A stretch of DNA of 64,000 nucleotides from Desulfomicrobium baculatum DSM 4028 (GCF_000023225.1 NC_013173.1:622501-686500), one strand, 5' to 3'. Shown: positions 25,342 through 35,288, numbered from the stretch's first letter. The notes: generated by a model from the letters alone, not told the origin. Numbers and translations: made by a program.

Positions 25342-26724
25342 ATGCCCGAAGGTACAATTTGTAATAAGAGACCCGTTGCCTCCCGAGAGGATCTTGACGC
25401 CCTCTTGGCCGACAGCAACGGAAAGAAATACTATGCGGAAATGGAAGAACTGGATGTGGATGCCGAGAAGCTCTGGGCAACCATCCAGAAGACCATGAAG
25501 TCACGAACCAAAACATGGCTGGATATCTGCGCCCATTGCGGACTCTGCGCCGACAGCTGCTTTCTGTACAGCGTGAACGAGCGCGATCCCAAGCAGGTGC
25601 CCTCGTACAAGATCCAGTCCACTCTGGGCGAGATCGTCAAGAAGAAGGGCAACGTGAGCAACGAGTTCATGCGCATGTGCATGGACACGGCCTGGTCCAA
25701 GTGCACCTGCTGCAACCGTTGCGGCTCGTTCTGCCCCTACGGCATCGATATGGGCGTCATGTTCGGCTACCTGCGAGGACTGCTGCACTCCCAGGGTTTC
25801 GTGCCGTGGGAGCTCAAGATCGGTTCCGGCATGCACCGCCTGTTCCGCGCCCAGATGGACGTCACCGTCGAAGAATTCGTGGATACCTGCGAATGGATGG
25901 TCGACGAGGCCCTTGAAGAATGGCCTTGCCTGGAAATTCCGGTGGACAAGGAAGATGCCGACATCGTCTACATGATCAACGCCCGCGAGGCCAAGCATTA
26001 CCCCGAAGACATCGTCGAGGCGGCCATTCTGTTCCACGTGGCCGGGGAAAATTGGACCATGCCCTCCGAGGGCTGGGAAATGACCAGCCTCTCCATGTTC
26101 GCCGGTGACTGGGAAGCCTGCAAGATGCAGGTCGAAACCGTGTACGGCGCCATGGAACGTCTGCGTCCCAAACGCATGGTCGCTACGGAATGCGGACACG
26201 CCTACCGTGCCACGGTCATCGAAGGTCCGTATTGGGCCGGTCGGCCGGATGGACAACCCCCTGTGGAATGTCTGCACTATGTGGAATGGGTGGCCGAAGC
26301 ACTGGAAACAGGCAAGCTCAAGATCGATCCGGCCAAGAGAATAAAAGAGCCGGTCACGCTGCAGGACTCCTGCAACTACGTGCGTAATGCGGGACTGCGT
26401 GACTGCGGCCGAATCATCATGAAGCATATTGCGGAAGACTTCCGTGAGATGGCTCCCAACAAGGAGCACAACTATTGTTGTGGCGGTGGTGGCGGGTTTA
26501 ATGGTATCGGACGCTATCGGAAACAGCGCAACGTCGCGCTGAAGATGAAGCGGGAGCAGATCCTGGCCACGGGGGCGAAGTTTGTCATTGCCCCGTGCCA
26601 TAACTGCTGGGATGCCATCCGCGATCTGGAAGAGGAGTTCGAGATCGGCATCCGCTGGAGCTTCCTGAAGCCGCTTCTGATCAAGATGCTGGTTGTTCCG
26701 GAGCATCTCTTGCCGCAGGAATAA
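25342..26724 (+). CDS. hmcF: HmcF, cytoplasmic CCG-domain iron-sulfur subunit
   Basis: 460 residues without a signal. Two cluster motifs lie near residues 65-135, [13 protein letters not shown] and [14 protein letters not shown]. The C-terminal CCG region has [24 protein letters not shown] and IAPCHNCWD. HmcF is the HdrD-like cytoplasmic face of Hmc and should deliver electrons toward sulfate reduction or take them back. It is paralogous to TmcB. The start is ATG with AGAGGAA upstream. It ends the structural hmc genes; the Usp gene follows 66 bases later. Confidence 0.93.
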   Translation: MPEGTICNKRPVASREDLDALLADSNGKKYYAEMEELDVDAEKLWATIQKTMKSRTKTWLDICAHCGLCADSCFLYSVNERDPKQVPSYKIQSTLGEIVKKKGNVSNEFMRMCMDTAWSKCTCCNRCGSFCPYGIDMGVMFGYLRGLLHSQGFVPWELKIGSGMHRLFRAQMDVTVEEFVDTCEWMVDEALEEWPCLEIPVDKEDADIVYMINAREAKHYPEDIVEAAILFHVAGENWTMPSEGWEMTSLSMFAGDWEACKMQVETVYGAMERLRPKRMVATECGHAYRATVIEGPYWAGRPDGQPPVECLHYVEWVAEALETGKLKIDPAKRIKEPVTLQDSCNYVRNAGLRDCGRIIMKHIAEDFREMAPNKEHNYCCGGGGGFNGIGRYRKQRNVALKMKREQILATGAKFVIAPCHNCWDAIRDLEEEFEIGIRWSFLKPLLIKMLVVPEHLLPQE

Positions 26725-26790
26725 GTCTGTCCAGACAACGGCATGCCGCTTTTTAAGGCGGCATGCCGCAAACAGAACGGGAGTTGACAT

Positions 26791-27702
26791 ATGTTTACAA
26801 AGATTCTGTTCGCCACCTCCGGCTCTCCCTGTTGTGATGCCGCAGCGCGTGTCGCGTTTGATTTGGCAGCGCGTTATAATGCCAAACTTTTTGTGCACCA
26901 TGTGCTCGGAGTGCCCAGCCGGGGTTTCAGTCAGGTTGTGGTCGATGTGCGCACGGGCGAGAAAGTCGAGTTGGACGAAGATTACATCATGTGGGTCAAG
27001 GATGAGCTTAAGAACACCTATGACCGTCAGTTGAAGAGCGGAGTGGATTGCGAGATCGAGACCTCCGTAGGCATCCCGCACCGCGAGGTGCTGCGCAAGG
27101 CCCGCCAGGAAGACGTTGATCTGATCGTCATGGGTGCGAGCACCACCGGCTGCGAGGCCGATGCCGACGCCTATCAGCGCCATTTCGCCGGTTCGACCCT
27201 GCAGCGGGTGGCCAAGGCTTCCAAGGCTCCTGTGCTGGTGGTCAATCGTCCTGTGGCCTCATTTTGGGGCGGATTCACCAATATCGTCTTTGGCGCGGAT
27301 TTTTCCAAGGCGTCCGAACATGCGTTCAAGTTCGCCCTCAATACGGCCAAGGAACTTAATGCCAAATTGCATGTTTTCCATGCCATCGACATCGGCACCA
27401 CCCATAGCCTCATTTCCCAGAAGCAGCTCGACGACCAGATGATTGAGGCCCGGGATCGGATACGTCGCAAGTACCTGATCCAGGCCGGTGATTTCAAGAA
27501 TATCACGGCCGATATCTGGGAAGGCATCCCGTATGTCGAAATCGTCAAGTACGCACGTGAGAAGCAGGCCGATCTCATTGTCATGGCCCACCATTCCAAG
27601 GACGTCAGTGACGAGGACTCCGCGTTTGGGCACACATTGGAGCAGGTGTTGCTGCGTGCGACCTGTCCCGTGGCATCGGTCAATCGTGCGGATAAAATCT
27701 AG
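26791..27702 (+). CDS. Double-domain universal stress protein (UspA family)
   Basis: 303 residues with two tandem UspA folds (about 1-150 and 155-303). Each begins with the family beta strand (KILFATSGSPCCDAAA and NIVFGADFSKASEHAF) and contains VDLIVMGAS or ADLIVMAHHS. The ATP-binding G-2x-G-9x-G(S/T) motif is only partly kept (GASTTGCEADADAY in the first, GHTLEQVLLRA in the second), so nucleotide binding is uncertain. It lies between hmcF and rrf1 on the same strand, a position not found in the D. vulgaris operon, and is probably co-transcribed. It may tie hmc expression to stress or energy state; that is inference. Confidence 0.88.
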   Translation: MFTKILFATSGSPCCDAAARVAFDLAARYNAKLFVHHVLGVPSRGFSQVVVDVRTGEKVELDEDYIMWVKDELKNTYDRQLKSGVDCEIETSVGIPHREVLRKARQEDVDLIVMGASTTGCEADADAYQRHFAGSTLQRVAKASKAPVLVVNRPVASFWGGFTNIVFGADFSKASEHAFKFALNTAKELNAKLHVFHAIDIGTTHSLISQKQLDDQMIEARDRIRRKYLIQAGDFKNITADIWEGIPYVEIVKYAREKQADLIVMAHHSKDVSDEDSAFGHTLEQVLLRATCPVASVNRADKI

Positions 27703-27734
27703 ACTGTGTAACGTGTAATCATGATTGGGGGTGT

Positions 27735-28091
27735 ATGATGGGCAAGAAGATTCTGATCATTGATGACGATCCCAACATCGTCACGTATCTGGAAGACATT
27801 TTTCAGGACGCAGGCTACGCAACCTGCAAAGCTTCCGACGGTGCCGACGCGCTGGCCGTTGTCAAAGAGGAAAAGCCTGATCTGATCACTTTGGATCTTG
27901 AAATGCCAAAGGAATGGGGCCCGCGTTTTTACCGGGAGCTGAGCCAGGACGACGAATGCGGCAATATCCCCGTGATCGTCATCAGTGGCCTCTCCGGGAA
28001 CAAGTATGCGATTCAGAAAGCCGTGGCTTCCTTCACCAAGCCTTTTGATCGCGAGGACCTTCTGAAAGTCATCAAGGAAACAATTGGTTAG
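27735..28091 (+). CDS. rrf1: Rrf1, stand-alone response-regulator receiver
   Basis: 118 residues, one CheY-like receiver domain and nothing else. The acidic pair lies in LIIDDDPN near residue 10, the phospho-acceptor Asp in LITLDLEMPKEWG near 54, Thr/Ser in VIVISG and Lys in FTKPFD. In D. vulgaris Rrf1 and Rrf2 close the hmc operon. Without an output domain, Rrf1 must act by protein contact, the likely partner here being the downstream histidine kinase. GGGGGTG precedes the paired ATG codons. Confidence 0.9.
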   Translation: MMGKKILIIDDDPNIVTYLEDIFQDAGYATCKASDGADALAVVKEEKPDLITLDLEMPKEWGPRFYRELSQDDECGNIPVIVISGLSGNKYAIQKAVASFTKPFDREDLLKVIKETIG

Positions 28092-28109
28092 CCGCAACTC
28101 AAACGTGAA

Positions 28110-28154
28110 AAACCCTTGCCCGGGCGCATATGTGAAACGAGCAAGGGTTTTTTG
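28110..28154 (+). terminator. Terminator hairpin between rrf1 and the kinase gene
   Basis: AAAACCCTTGC and GCAAGGGTTTT arms with a 20-base loop and a T run. The kinase GTG start follows directly, so its AAGGG ribosome-binding site lies inside the 3' arm. Confidence 0.78.
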
Positions 28155-29689
28155 TGGCAAAACATATGCATGACATCGTCCTTTCCGAATCCATTGTGAT
28201 CATAACCCAGGACCCTGAGCACGGCAGGGTCCTGGCGCATATCCTGAATGAATATGGGTATCAATCTTCCAACTGCGATTATGACGACGCTCTTGTCACC
28301 GTAGGCGTGGTGCGGCCGCGGCTGGCGGTTCTGGGGATCTGTGATTGCCAGCTCGGACAGGAGTTGCTGCGGCGGATTCGTGTCGGTTATCCGGAAGTGC
28401 GTATTATCGTCCTGGTTCCGGATGGCGAATATGACCTGGGATTGGGTTTCCTGGCTGATGGCGCTTCGGATTTTCTGTACAAGCCCGTCTCGGAGAGGGC
28501 CCTGCGCATTACTCTTGATCGGGCTCTGACCCTGCTTGACCTGCAGCAGGAAAATGGGCTCCTGAAGGAAAAGAACAAAATCCTCGGATCCAGCCATCAG
28601 CTTTGCCGTCAACTTTTCGATGAAGTGCCGTGCTATATCTCGGTGCAGAACAGGGACCGTCGCATCGTGCGGGCAAACCGGCAGTTCAAGCTCGATTTCG
28701 GCTCGTGTCTGGGCGAGCGCTGCTATGAAATCTACAAGCATCGCACACACCCGTGTCCGCAATGTCCCGTGGAGGAAACCTTCCGCGACGGCATGGTGCA
28801 CCAGACCGAAGAGGTGGTCACCACGCGCGGCGGCCAGCAGAAGATCGTGCTGACCCTGACCGCCCCGTTGCGTGACGAGAAGGGCGAGATTCATGAAGTC
28901 ATGGAACTTGCCACGGACATTTCGCAGATCCGCGAGTTGCAGGGTCGGCTGACCTCGCTTGGGCTCTTCATCGGCTCCATCTCGCACGGCGTGCGCGGCA
29001 TGCTGACCGCACTCGACGGTGGACTGTACCGGCTTGAAAAGGGCATCTCGAACAAGGATCTGGAGCTTGTCGCCAACGGTGCCGAGCGCGTCAAGCTGAT
29101 GATATCCCGGATTCGCAATTCCGTTCTGGAGATGCTCTATTATTCCAAGGACCGGGACCTCAATATCCAGCTCATCGATGTGCACAGTTTTGGCGACGGG
29201 GTGGCCAATTTTGTCGAACCTAAAGCCACCAAGCACGATGTTCGCTTTCAAAAGGAATTTCATGGCGAGCTGGGGCGATTTGAAATCGATCCGGAAGTCA
29301 TCTCCGCCGGCCTGGTCAACATCCTCGAGAACGCGGTGGACGCGTGCATCGAAGATGAATCCACGGATCGCCATAATGTTTCCTTCCTGATCGAAGGCAG
29401 CAAGGATTCTGTTTCATTCATCATCCGGGACAATGGACCGGGAATGGACCGTGCTACTCAGGAAAAAATGTTTTCCTTGTTTTTCTCTTCCAAGGGTAGC
29501 AAGGGGACTGGGCTTGGGCTTTATATAGCCAATGATGTCGTCCATCAGCACGGCGGGCAGATCCACGTCGATTCGACGCCGGGTGAAGGTACTGAATTTC
29601 GGGTGGATTTGCCCCGCAAGCATGTACGATTGGAAAATCGGGCAAATGGTGCCCAGAATGAGTCCGGCAAGTCCGGCGGCAATGGCTAG
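28154..29689 (+). CDS. Histidine kinase with pseudo-receiver and Cys-rich PAS domain
   Basis: 511 residues. Residues about 10-125 fold like a receiver, but the acceptor Asp position reads LAVLGICD (Gly for Asp) and the acidic pair is ITQDPE; only the Lys of LYKPVS is kept, so it should not be phosphorylated. About 150-260 is a PAS-like domain with CYEIYKHRTHPCPQCP, three Cys that could bind metal or a cluster. About 265-330 is the His domain (SISHGVRGML, H the likely phospho site). About 375-490 is the ATPase with NILENAVDAC, DNGPGMD and GTGLGLYIAND. It is soluble, so it senses a cytoplasmic signal. GTG at 28154 is taken as start; ATG at 28166 is possible. Confidence 0.88.
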   Translation: MAKHMHDIVLSESIVIITQDPEHGRVLAHILNEYGYQSSNCDYDDALVTVGVVRPRLAVLGICDCQLGQELLRRIRVGYPEVRIIVLVPDGEYDLGLGFLADGASDFLYKPVSERALRITLDRALTLLDLQQENGLLKEKNKILGSSHQLCRQLFDEVPCYISVQNRDRRIVRANRQFKLDFGSCLGERCYEIYKHRTHPCPQCPVEETFRDGMVHQTEEVVTTRGGQQKIVLTLTAPLRDEKGEIHEVMELATDISQIRELQGRLTSLGLFIGSISHGVRGMLTALDGGLYRLEKGISNKDLELVANGAERVKLMISRIRNSVLEMLYYSKDRDLNIQLIDVHSFGDGVANFVEPKATKHDVRFQKEFHGELGRFEIDPEVISAGLVNILENAVDACIEDESTDRHNVSFLIEGSKDSVSFIIRDNGPGMDRATQEKMFSLFFSSKGSKGTGLGLYIANDVVHQHGGQIHVDSTPGEGTEFRVDLPRKHVRLENRANGAQNESGKSGGNG

Positions 29690-29712
29690 ACCTTGAAAAT
29701 TTGGAGGACCGC

Positions 29713-30129
29713 ATGCGCTTGACCACGCGAAGCCGGTATGGAACGCGATTGCTGCTCGATATTGCCTTGAATCAGGACAGAGGTTGGGTCAATACGACGG
29801 ATATTGCCAGGCGTCAGAAAATTTCACAGAAATACATCGAAAAATTGATCACGGGTCTGCGGCGTGGCGGGCTCATCGAGAGCAAGCGCGGTCCTTTTGG
29901 CGGTCACAAGCTGGCCAAGCCTGCCATGGACATCACTGTCGGGGACGTGGTGCGCTCCCTTGAAGAAAAAGTGGCCCTGACCCAGTGTGCCGAAGGGGAG
30001 CCCATCTGCGGGGAGTGTTCCCTGGCTGGCGAATGCGTGACGCAGTTTGTCTGGATCGAAGCCAGCAATGTGCTCATGCAGACTCTTGACTCCTACCGCC
30101 TAGGGGAACTGGTCGCCCGCAAGGGATAG
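29713..30129 (+). CDS. rrf2: Rrf2 family transcriptional regulator
   Basis: 138 residues. The N-terminal winged helix-turn-helix MRLTTRSRYGTRLLLDIA and the recognition region with ISQKYIEKLITGLRRGGLI are diagnostic of Rrf2. Cysteines in LTQCAEGEPICGECSLAGEC supply three or four ligands of the kind that hold a [2Fe-2S] cluster in IscR/NsrR. In D. vulgaris Rrf2 represses hmc. The ATG at 29713 has GGAGG upstream. It is the last gene of the extended hmc transcript and is followed by a terminator. Confidence 0.93.
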   Translation: MRLTTRSRYGTRLLLDIALNQDRGWVNTTDIARRQKISQKYIEKLITGLRRGGLIESKRGPFGGHKLAKPAMDITVGDVVRSLEEKVALTQCAEGEPICGECSLAGECVTQFVWIEASNVLMQTLDSYRLGELVARKG

Positions 30130-30151
30130 GACCTTACGTTTGTCGTGTTTG

Positions 30152-30197
30152 CGGCCGCAAGCTTTCCCGGTTGGGTGGCTTGCGGCCGTTTTTTTAT
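30152..30197 (+). terminator. Terminator of the hmc-rrf operon
   Basis: A perfect CGGCCGCAAGC/GCTTGCGGCCG stem with T7. Its tail overlaps the end of the converging nitroreductase gene. Confidence 0.9.
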
Positions 30198-30775
30198 TTT
30201 CCGGTTTTGAGCAGGATGAGTTCGCCAGGGCTTCTCTTGGGCACAAAATGGGTACCGGCTTCGTCCCGGTAGTATTTGATGGAGCCGTCCGCCGGCAGAT
30301 CCACGATGCGAACGTCCTCGGCGGGTTTGCCCAGGGCCAGCACTAGGCTGATTTCTAGTTCCGGAGCCAGAGCGAAATGGGCGCGCAGCTTTTCCCGGTC
30401 CATGGCGCCGACCATGCAGCCGCCGAGTCCCTTTTCCACCGCTCCCAGCAGCATGGTCTGGCCCATGATGCCCAGATCGAACTTAGCGAAATCCCAATCC
30501 GTGGCCGTGTTGAGCATGACTATGTATGCCGCGGGGCGCTCCGTCGGCGCGGGTCCACCCCAGTCCTTCAGATAGGCGGCCCATTTCAGGCAGCCGAAGA
30601 TGGCGTCGTTATCCTGCGGCGAAGTGCTCAGAATGAAGCGCAGGGGCTGTTTGTTGGCGGCCGAGGGGCAGATTCGGGCCAGGTCCACGAGTTCTTCGAG
30701 GGTGGACATGGGGATGGCGACGGAGTTGTCGAATCTGCGATAGCTGCGGTTTTTGAGGGCAAGATCCTTGAGCAT
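30194..30775 (-). CDS. Nitroreductase-family FMN oxidoreductase
   Basis: 193 residues. SYRRFDNSVAIPMSTLEELVDLAR and CPSAANKQPLRFIL near the N terminus are the FMN-contact segments of the family, and LGIMGQTMLLGAVEKGLGGCMVGAMDR is the typical dimer helix region. It probably reduces nitro-compounds or quinones with NAD(P)H in the cytoplasm; the true substrate is unknown. It converges on rrf2 and is a single gene. AGGAGG lies just ahead of its start. Confidence 0.88.
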   Translation of the reverse strand: MLKDLALKNRSYRRFDNSVAIPMSTLEELVDLARICPSAANKQPLRFILSTSPQDNDAIFGCLKWAAYLKDWGGPAPTERPAAYIVMLNTATDWDFAKFDLGIMGQTMLLGAVEKGLGGCMVGAMDREKLRAHFALAPELEISLVLALGKPAEDVRIVDLPADGSIKYYRDEAGTHFVPKRSPGELILLKTGK

Positions 30776-30858
30776 GCGGGCCTCCTTTTGGGATGTAAGA
30801 AAGATGAATAGGTTTTATTTTTCGGAGGGCGGCGGGTCGGTCCGGAGGCATGGCCGGG

Positions 30859-30977
30859 CCGGAACTCCCTCGCCGGCCTCGTAGAGCCGCATCATTGCGT
30901 GCTCGGGCACGATACGGCGCTTCGGCCGGGGGAGCAATGATGCGGCAAACGATGCCTGGCTCAGTCAGACAGCCGAC
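30859..30977. repeat. Structured dispersed repeat, copy B
   Basis: 119 bases sharing its ends with copy A at 9886-10003. The centre is different but has a perfect 13-base inverted repeat, GCCGCATCATTGC (30886-30898) with GCAATGATGCGGC (30934-30946). The position of the stem relative to the shared ends is the same in both copies. Confidence 0.78.
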
Positions 30978-31078
30978 CCGCCCCTGCCCCCGGACCGATC
31001 CGCCTTGAGCTTCGCGCGGAGGAACTTTTTTTGCCTTTGTTTGAGTTCTCTTCAAAAAAGTCGCGAAGGAACCTCGGC

Positions 31079-31105
31079 GTCATTCCCGCGAAGGCGGGAA
31101 TCCAT
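31079..31105. repeat. REP/dRS3-like palindromic element
   Basis: CGTCATTCCCGC-GAA-GGCGGGAATCCA has the ATTCCCGC/GCGGGAAT arms seen in interspersed palindromes of many proteobacteria. A related end, GGGGATGACG, appears about 40 bases further on, which suggests a longer two-ended unit reaching 31155. Confidence 0.75.
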
Positions 31106-31171
31106 TCTTTTCAAATGGTTAAAGACATGGCCTCTCTTCTTCAAGGGGATGACGCTTTTTTACCGTGACGC

Positions 31172-32967
<1,796 letters not shown>

Positions 32968-33058
32968 GCGATGCTCCACGTGCAGACGTGTCTGAAGACG
33001 CCGAGCCTTGCCTGACAGTTTTTTTTCGCAACCTCAAGTTTTTTGCATGGAGGTAAAA

Positions 33059-33427
33059 ATGGGACAGATTCTGGTCTACATGACGTTTCCGGATCAAAAG
33101 ACCGCCACGCGGATAGGGCGGGCCTTGCTCGAAAAGCGCCTGGTCGCCTGCGTCAACATCCTGCCGCAGGTCCAGTCCATGTATTGGTGGGAAGACGAGA
33201 TCCAGCACGAGACCGAGGTGATCGTGCTGGCCAAGACGGCCCAGACCCTGTTCGAGCCGCTCAAAACTTGCGTTCTCGGCCTGCATCCTTATGAAGTACC
33301 TTGTATAGTGGCATTGGCGCTGGGCCATGGCCACGAGCCTTTTTTGCAGTGGGTTGACAAACAGACCCGTGACCGTTTGGAGAAATGCCCCCAAAATGAG
33401 TTGACTGGGTTAAAAAAACGTTCATAG
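33059..33427 (+). CDS. cutA: CutA-like divalent cation tolerance protein
   Basis: 122 residues. LVYMTFPDQKTATRIGRALLEKRLVACVNI at the N terminus, MYWWEDEIQHETEVIVLAKT in the middle and HPYEVPCIVALALGHG near the end are the CutA1 family marks. CutA1 forms a very stable trimer in the cytoplasm; its link to copper tolerance is disputed. The ATG at 33059 has GGAGGT upstream; ATG codons at 33047 and farther are too close to or upstream of it. It is followed by miaB on the same strand. Confidence 0.93.
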   Translation: MGQILVYMTFPDQKTATRIGRALLEKRLVACVNILPQVQSMYWWEDEIQHETEVIVLAKTAQTLFEPLKTCVLGLHPYEVPCIVALALGHGHEPFLQWVDKQTRDRLEKCPQNELTGLKKRS

Positions 33428-33465
33428 CAATGCGCAACGCATAATTGAGGAGGCTACCCCTTTTC

Positions 33466-34800
33466 GTGAGGTTTCATATACTGACTTTTGGATGCCAGAT
33501 GAATGTGGCGGACGCCGACTGGTTGACCCAATCTTTGGTCTCCAGAGGCTGGACCGAGGCGGGCGAATCCGACGCCCAGGTTTTCGTGGTCACGACGTGC
33601 AGCGTGCGGGAAAAGCCCGAACAGAAAGTGTATTCCCTGCTCGGCCGGCTGAAGAGCTACGCCGACCGGAGTCCGGATGTTTTCGTGGCCGTGGGCGGCT
33701 GCGTGGCTCAGCAGATCGGCGAGGAATTCTGGAACCGTTTTCCTTTCGTTCGCCTGGTTTTCGGCACCGACGGAACGGCCATGGTGCCCCAGGCTCTGGA
33801 GCGGCTGGCCAACGACCCTGCGCTACGGATAAGCCTGCTTGATTTTCTGGACCATTATCCCGAACGCGAACAGCCCGAAGGCGGTACTGTCCAGGCTCAG
33901 GCCTTTGTGAACATCATGCAGGGGTGCGATAATTTTTGCGCCTACTGCATCGTGCCTTTCACCAGGGGACGGCAGAAATCGCGCAGCTCGGACGCCGTGG
34001 TGGCCGAATGCGAGGCCCTGGTGCGTCGTGGCGCGCGCGAACTGACCCTTTTGGGGCAGAACGTGAACAGCTACGGCCAGGACAAGCATGGCGACGGAAC
34101 ATCCTTTGCGTCGCTCCTGGAGCGGATATCCGCCATTCCCGGCCTCATGCGCCTCAAATTCACGACATCGCATCCCAAGGACATCGCCCCGGAGGTTGTG
34201 ACCGCATTCGGCAAACTGCCCAATCTTTGCCCGCAGCTGCATCTGCCCGTGCAGTCCGGGTCCGACGCAGTCCTGAAGGCCATGGGGCGCAAATACACAC
34301 GGGCGCGTTACCTGGACACGATCCGCGAGCTGCGCCGGGTTTGCCCGCAAATTACCCTGACCACGGACATCATTGTCGGTTTTCCGGGCGAGACTCTTCA
34401 GGATTTTGAAGATACTCTGGAACTTATGCGTGAAGTGCGGTACGAATCCAGCTTCTCCTTCAAGTATTCGGACCGGCCGGGGGTGCGCGCCGAAAAGATG
34501 GATTTCAAGGTGCCCGAAGAAGAGAAGTCGCGGCGTCTCGCGGTGCTGCAGGAGATGCAGGACCGAATCACCGTCGAGGAGTTGGCCGCGCAGGTGGGGT
34601 CGATGGCCGAAGTGCTGGTCGAAGGGCCGAGCAAGATGCAGGACAGTGAGTATATTTTTTGGAGAGGCCGTGACGGGGGCGGACGGATTGTCAATTTCTC
34701 ATCGCCCATACCTTGCCTGACTGGCAGAATGGTTCGCGTGCGCATCGTGGACGCGAAGAAACACTCCCTCGTGGGAGAGATTCGAGGTGAACCGTGGTAG
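33466..34800 (+). CDS. miaB: tRNA-2-methylthio-N6-dimethylallyladenosine synthase
   Basis: 444 residues from a GTG start (GAGGAGG upstream). The N-terminal UPF0004 domain carries three cluster cysteines (FGCQMN, TCSVRE and GGCVAQ). The radical SAM motif is MQGCDNFCAYCIVPFTRG, followed by the C-terminal TRAM domain. It adds a methylthio group to i6A37 of tRNAs using two [4Fe-4S] clusters. The start codon of the next gene overlaps its stop, so this heads the miaB-DUF151-PHP-tol run. Confidence 0.95.
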   Translation: MRFHILTFGCQMNVADADWLTQSLVSRGWTEAGESDAQVFVVTTCSVREKPEQKVYSLLGRLKSYADRSPDVFVAVGGCVAQQIGEEFWNRFPFVRLVFGTDGTAMVPQALERLANDPALRISLLDFLDHYPEREQPEGGTVQAQAFVNIMQGCDNFCAYCIVPFTRGRQKSRSSDAVVAECEALVRRGARELTLLGQNVNSYGQDKHGDGTSFASLLERISAIPGLMRLKFTTSHPKDIAPEVVTAFGKLPNLCPQLHLPVQSGSDAVLKAMGRKYTRARYLDTIRELRRVCPQITLTTDIIVGFPGETLQDFEDTLELMREVRYESSFSFKYSDRPGVRAEKMDFKVPEEEKSRRLAVLQEMQDRITVEELAAQVGSMAEVLVEGPSKMQDSEYIFWRGRDGGGRIVNFSSPIPCLTGRMVRVRIVDAKKHSLVGEIRGEPW

Positions 34801-35288
34801 ACATGATGGTTTTCGGATTGGCACTGGACGAGGATTCGCAGATGCCCATCCTTATTTTAAAGGACACATCGGAAGATATCATTTTTCCCATCTGGATCGG
34901 CGCCATGGAGGCCATGTCCATTTCCATGGCCCTGAACAAGGTCGCCGTACCCAGACCCATGACTCACGACTTGATTTTGACCATACTGGAGAAGATGGAA
35001 ACCCGGCTGGTCGCGGTGGAGATCATCTCCATCCACGAAGGCACCTATTATGCCGAACTTGTGTTGCAAGGCGAGACCGGCGAGCGCCGCGTCGATTGCC
35101 GTCCTTCGGATTCCATCGCCCTGGCCCTCAGAGCCCAGGTGCCCATCCGTGTTTCGGAGGAAGTCATCGCTTTGAACAAGACGTTGCAGAAAGGCGTTTT
35201 TCAGGAGGTTGTCACGGGCGAGGACAGCGACAAGTGGACGGACATCCTCTCCAAGTACAGCCTGGACGATCTCAAGTACAAGATGTGA
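34794..35288 (+). CDS. Bifunctional nuclease-domain (DUF151) protein
   Basis: 164 residues. The N terminus MVDMMVFGLALDEDSQMPIL and the segments FPIWIGAMEAMSI and RPMTHDLI, then CRPSDSIALALRAQVPI, are the conserved DUF151 set. Plant relatives have RNase and DNase activity, but the bacterial role is unknown. A GTG at 34794 is chosen since GAGGTG lies just upstream and the VDM start is conserved; it overlaps miaB by 7 bases. It lies 7 bases ahead of the PHP gene. Confidence 0.88.
   Translation: MVDMMVFGLALDEDSQMPILILKDTSEDIIFPIWIGAMEAMSISMALNKVAVPRPMTHDLILTILEKMETRLVAVEIISIHEGTYYAELVLQGETGERRVDCRPSDSIALALRAQVPIRVSEEVIALNKTLQKGVFQEVVTGEDSDKWTDILSKYSLDDLKYKM

Larger units (their letters stand above)
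30776..31171. other. Gene-free stretch holding two repeat elements
   Basis: 396 bases between nitroreductase and tgt. It contains copy B of the structured repeat (30859-30977) and a REP-type palindromic element (31079-31105). No reading frame here resembles a protein. Confidence 0.6.
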
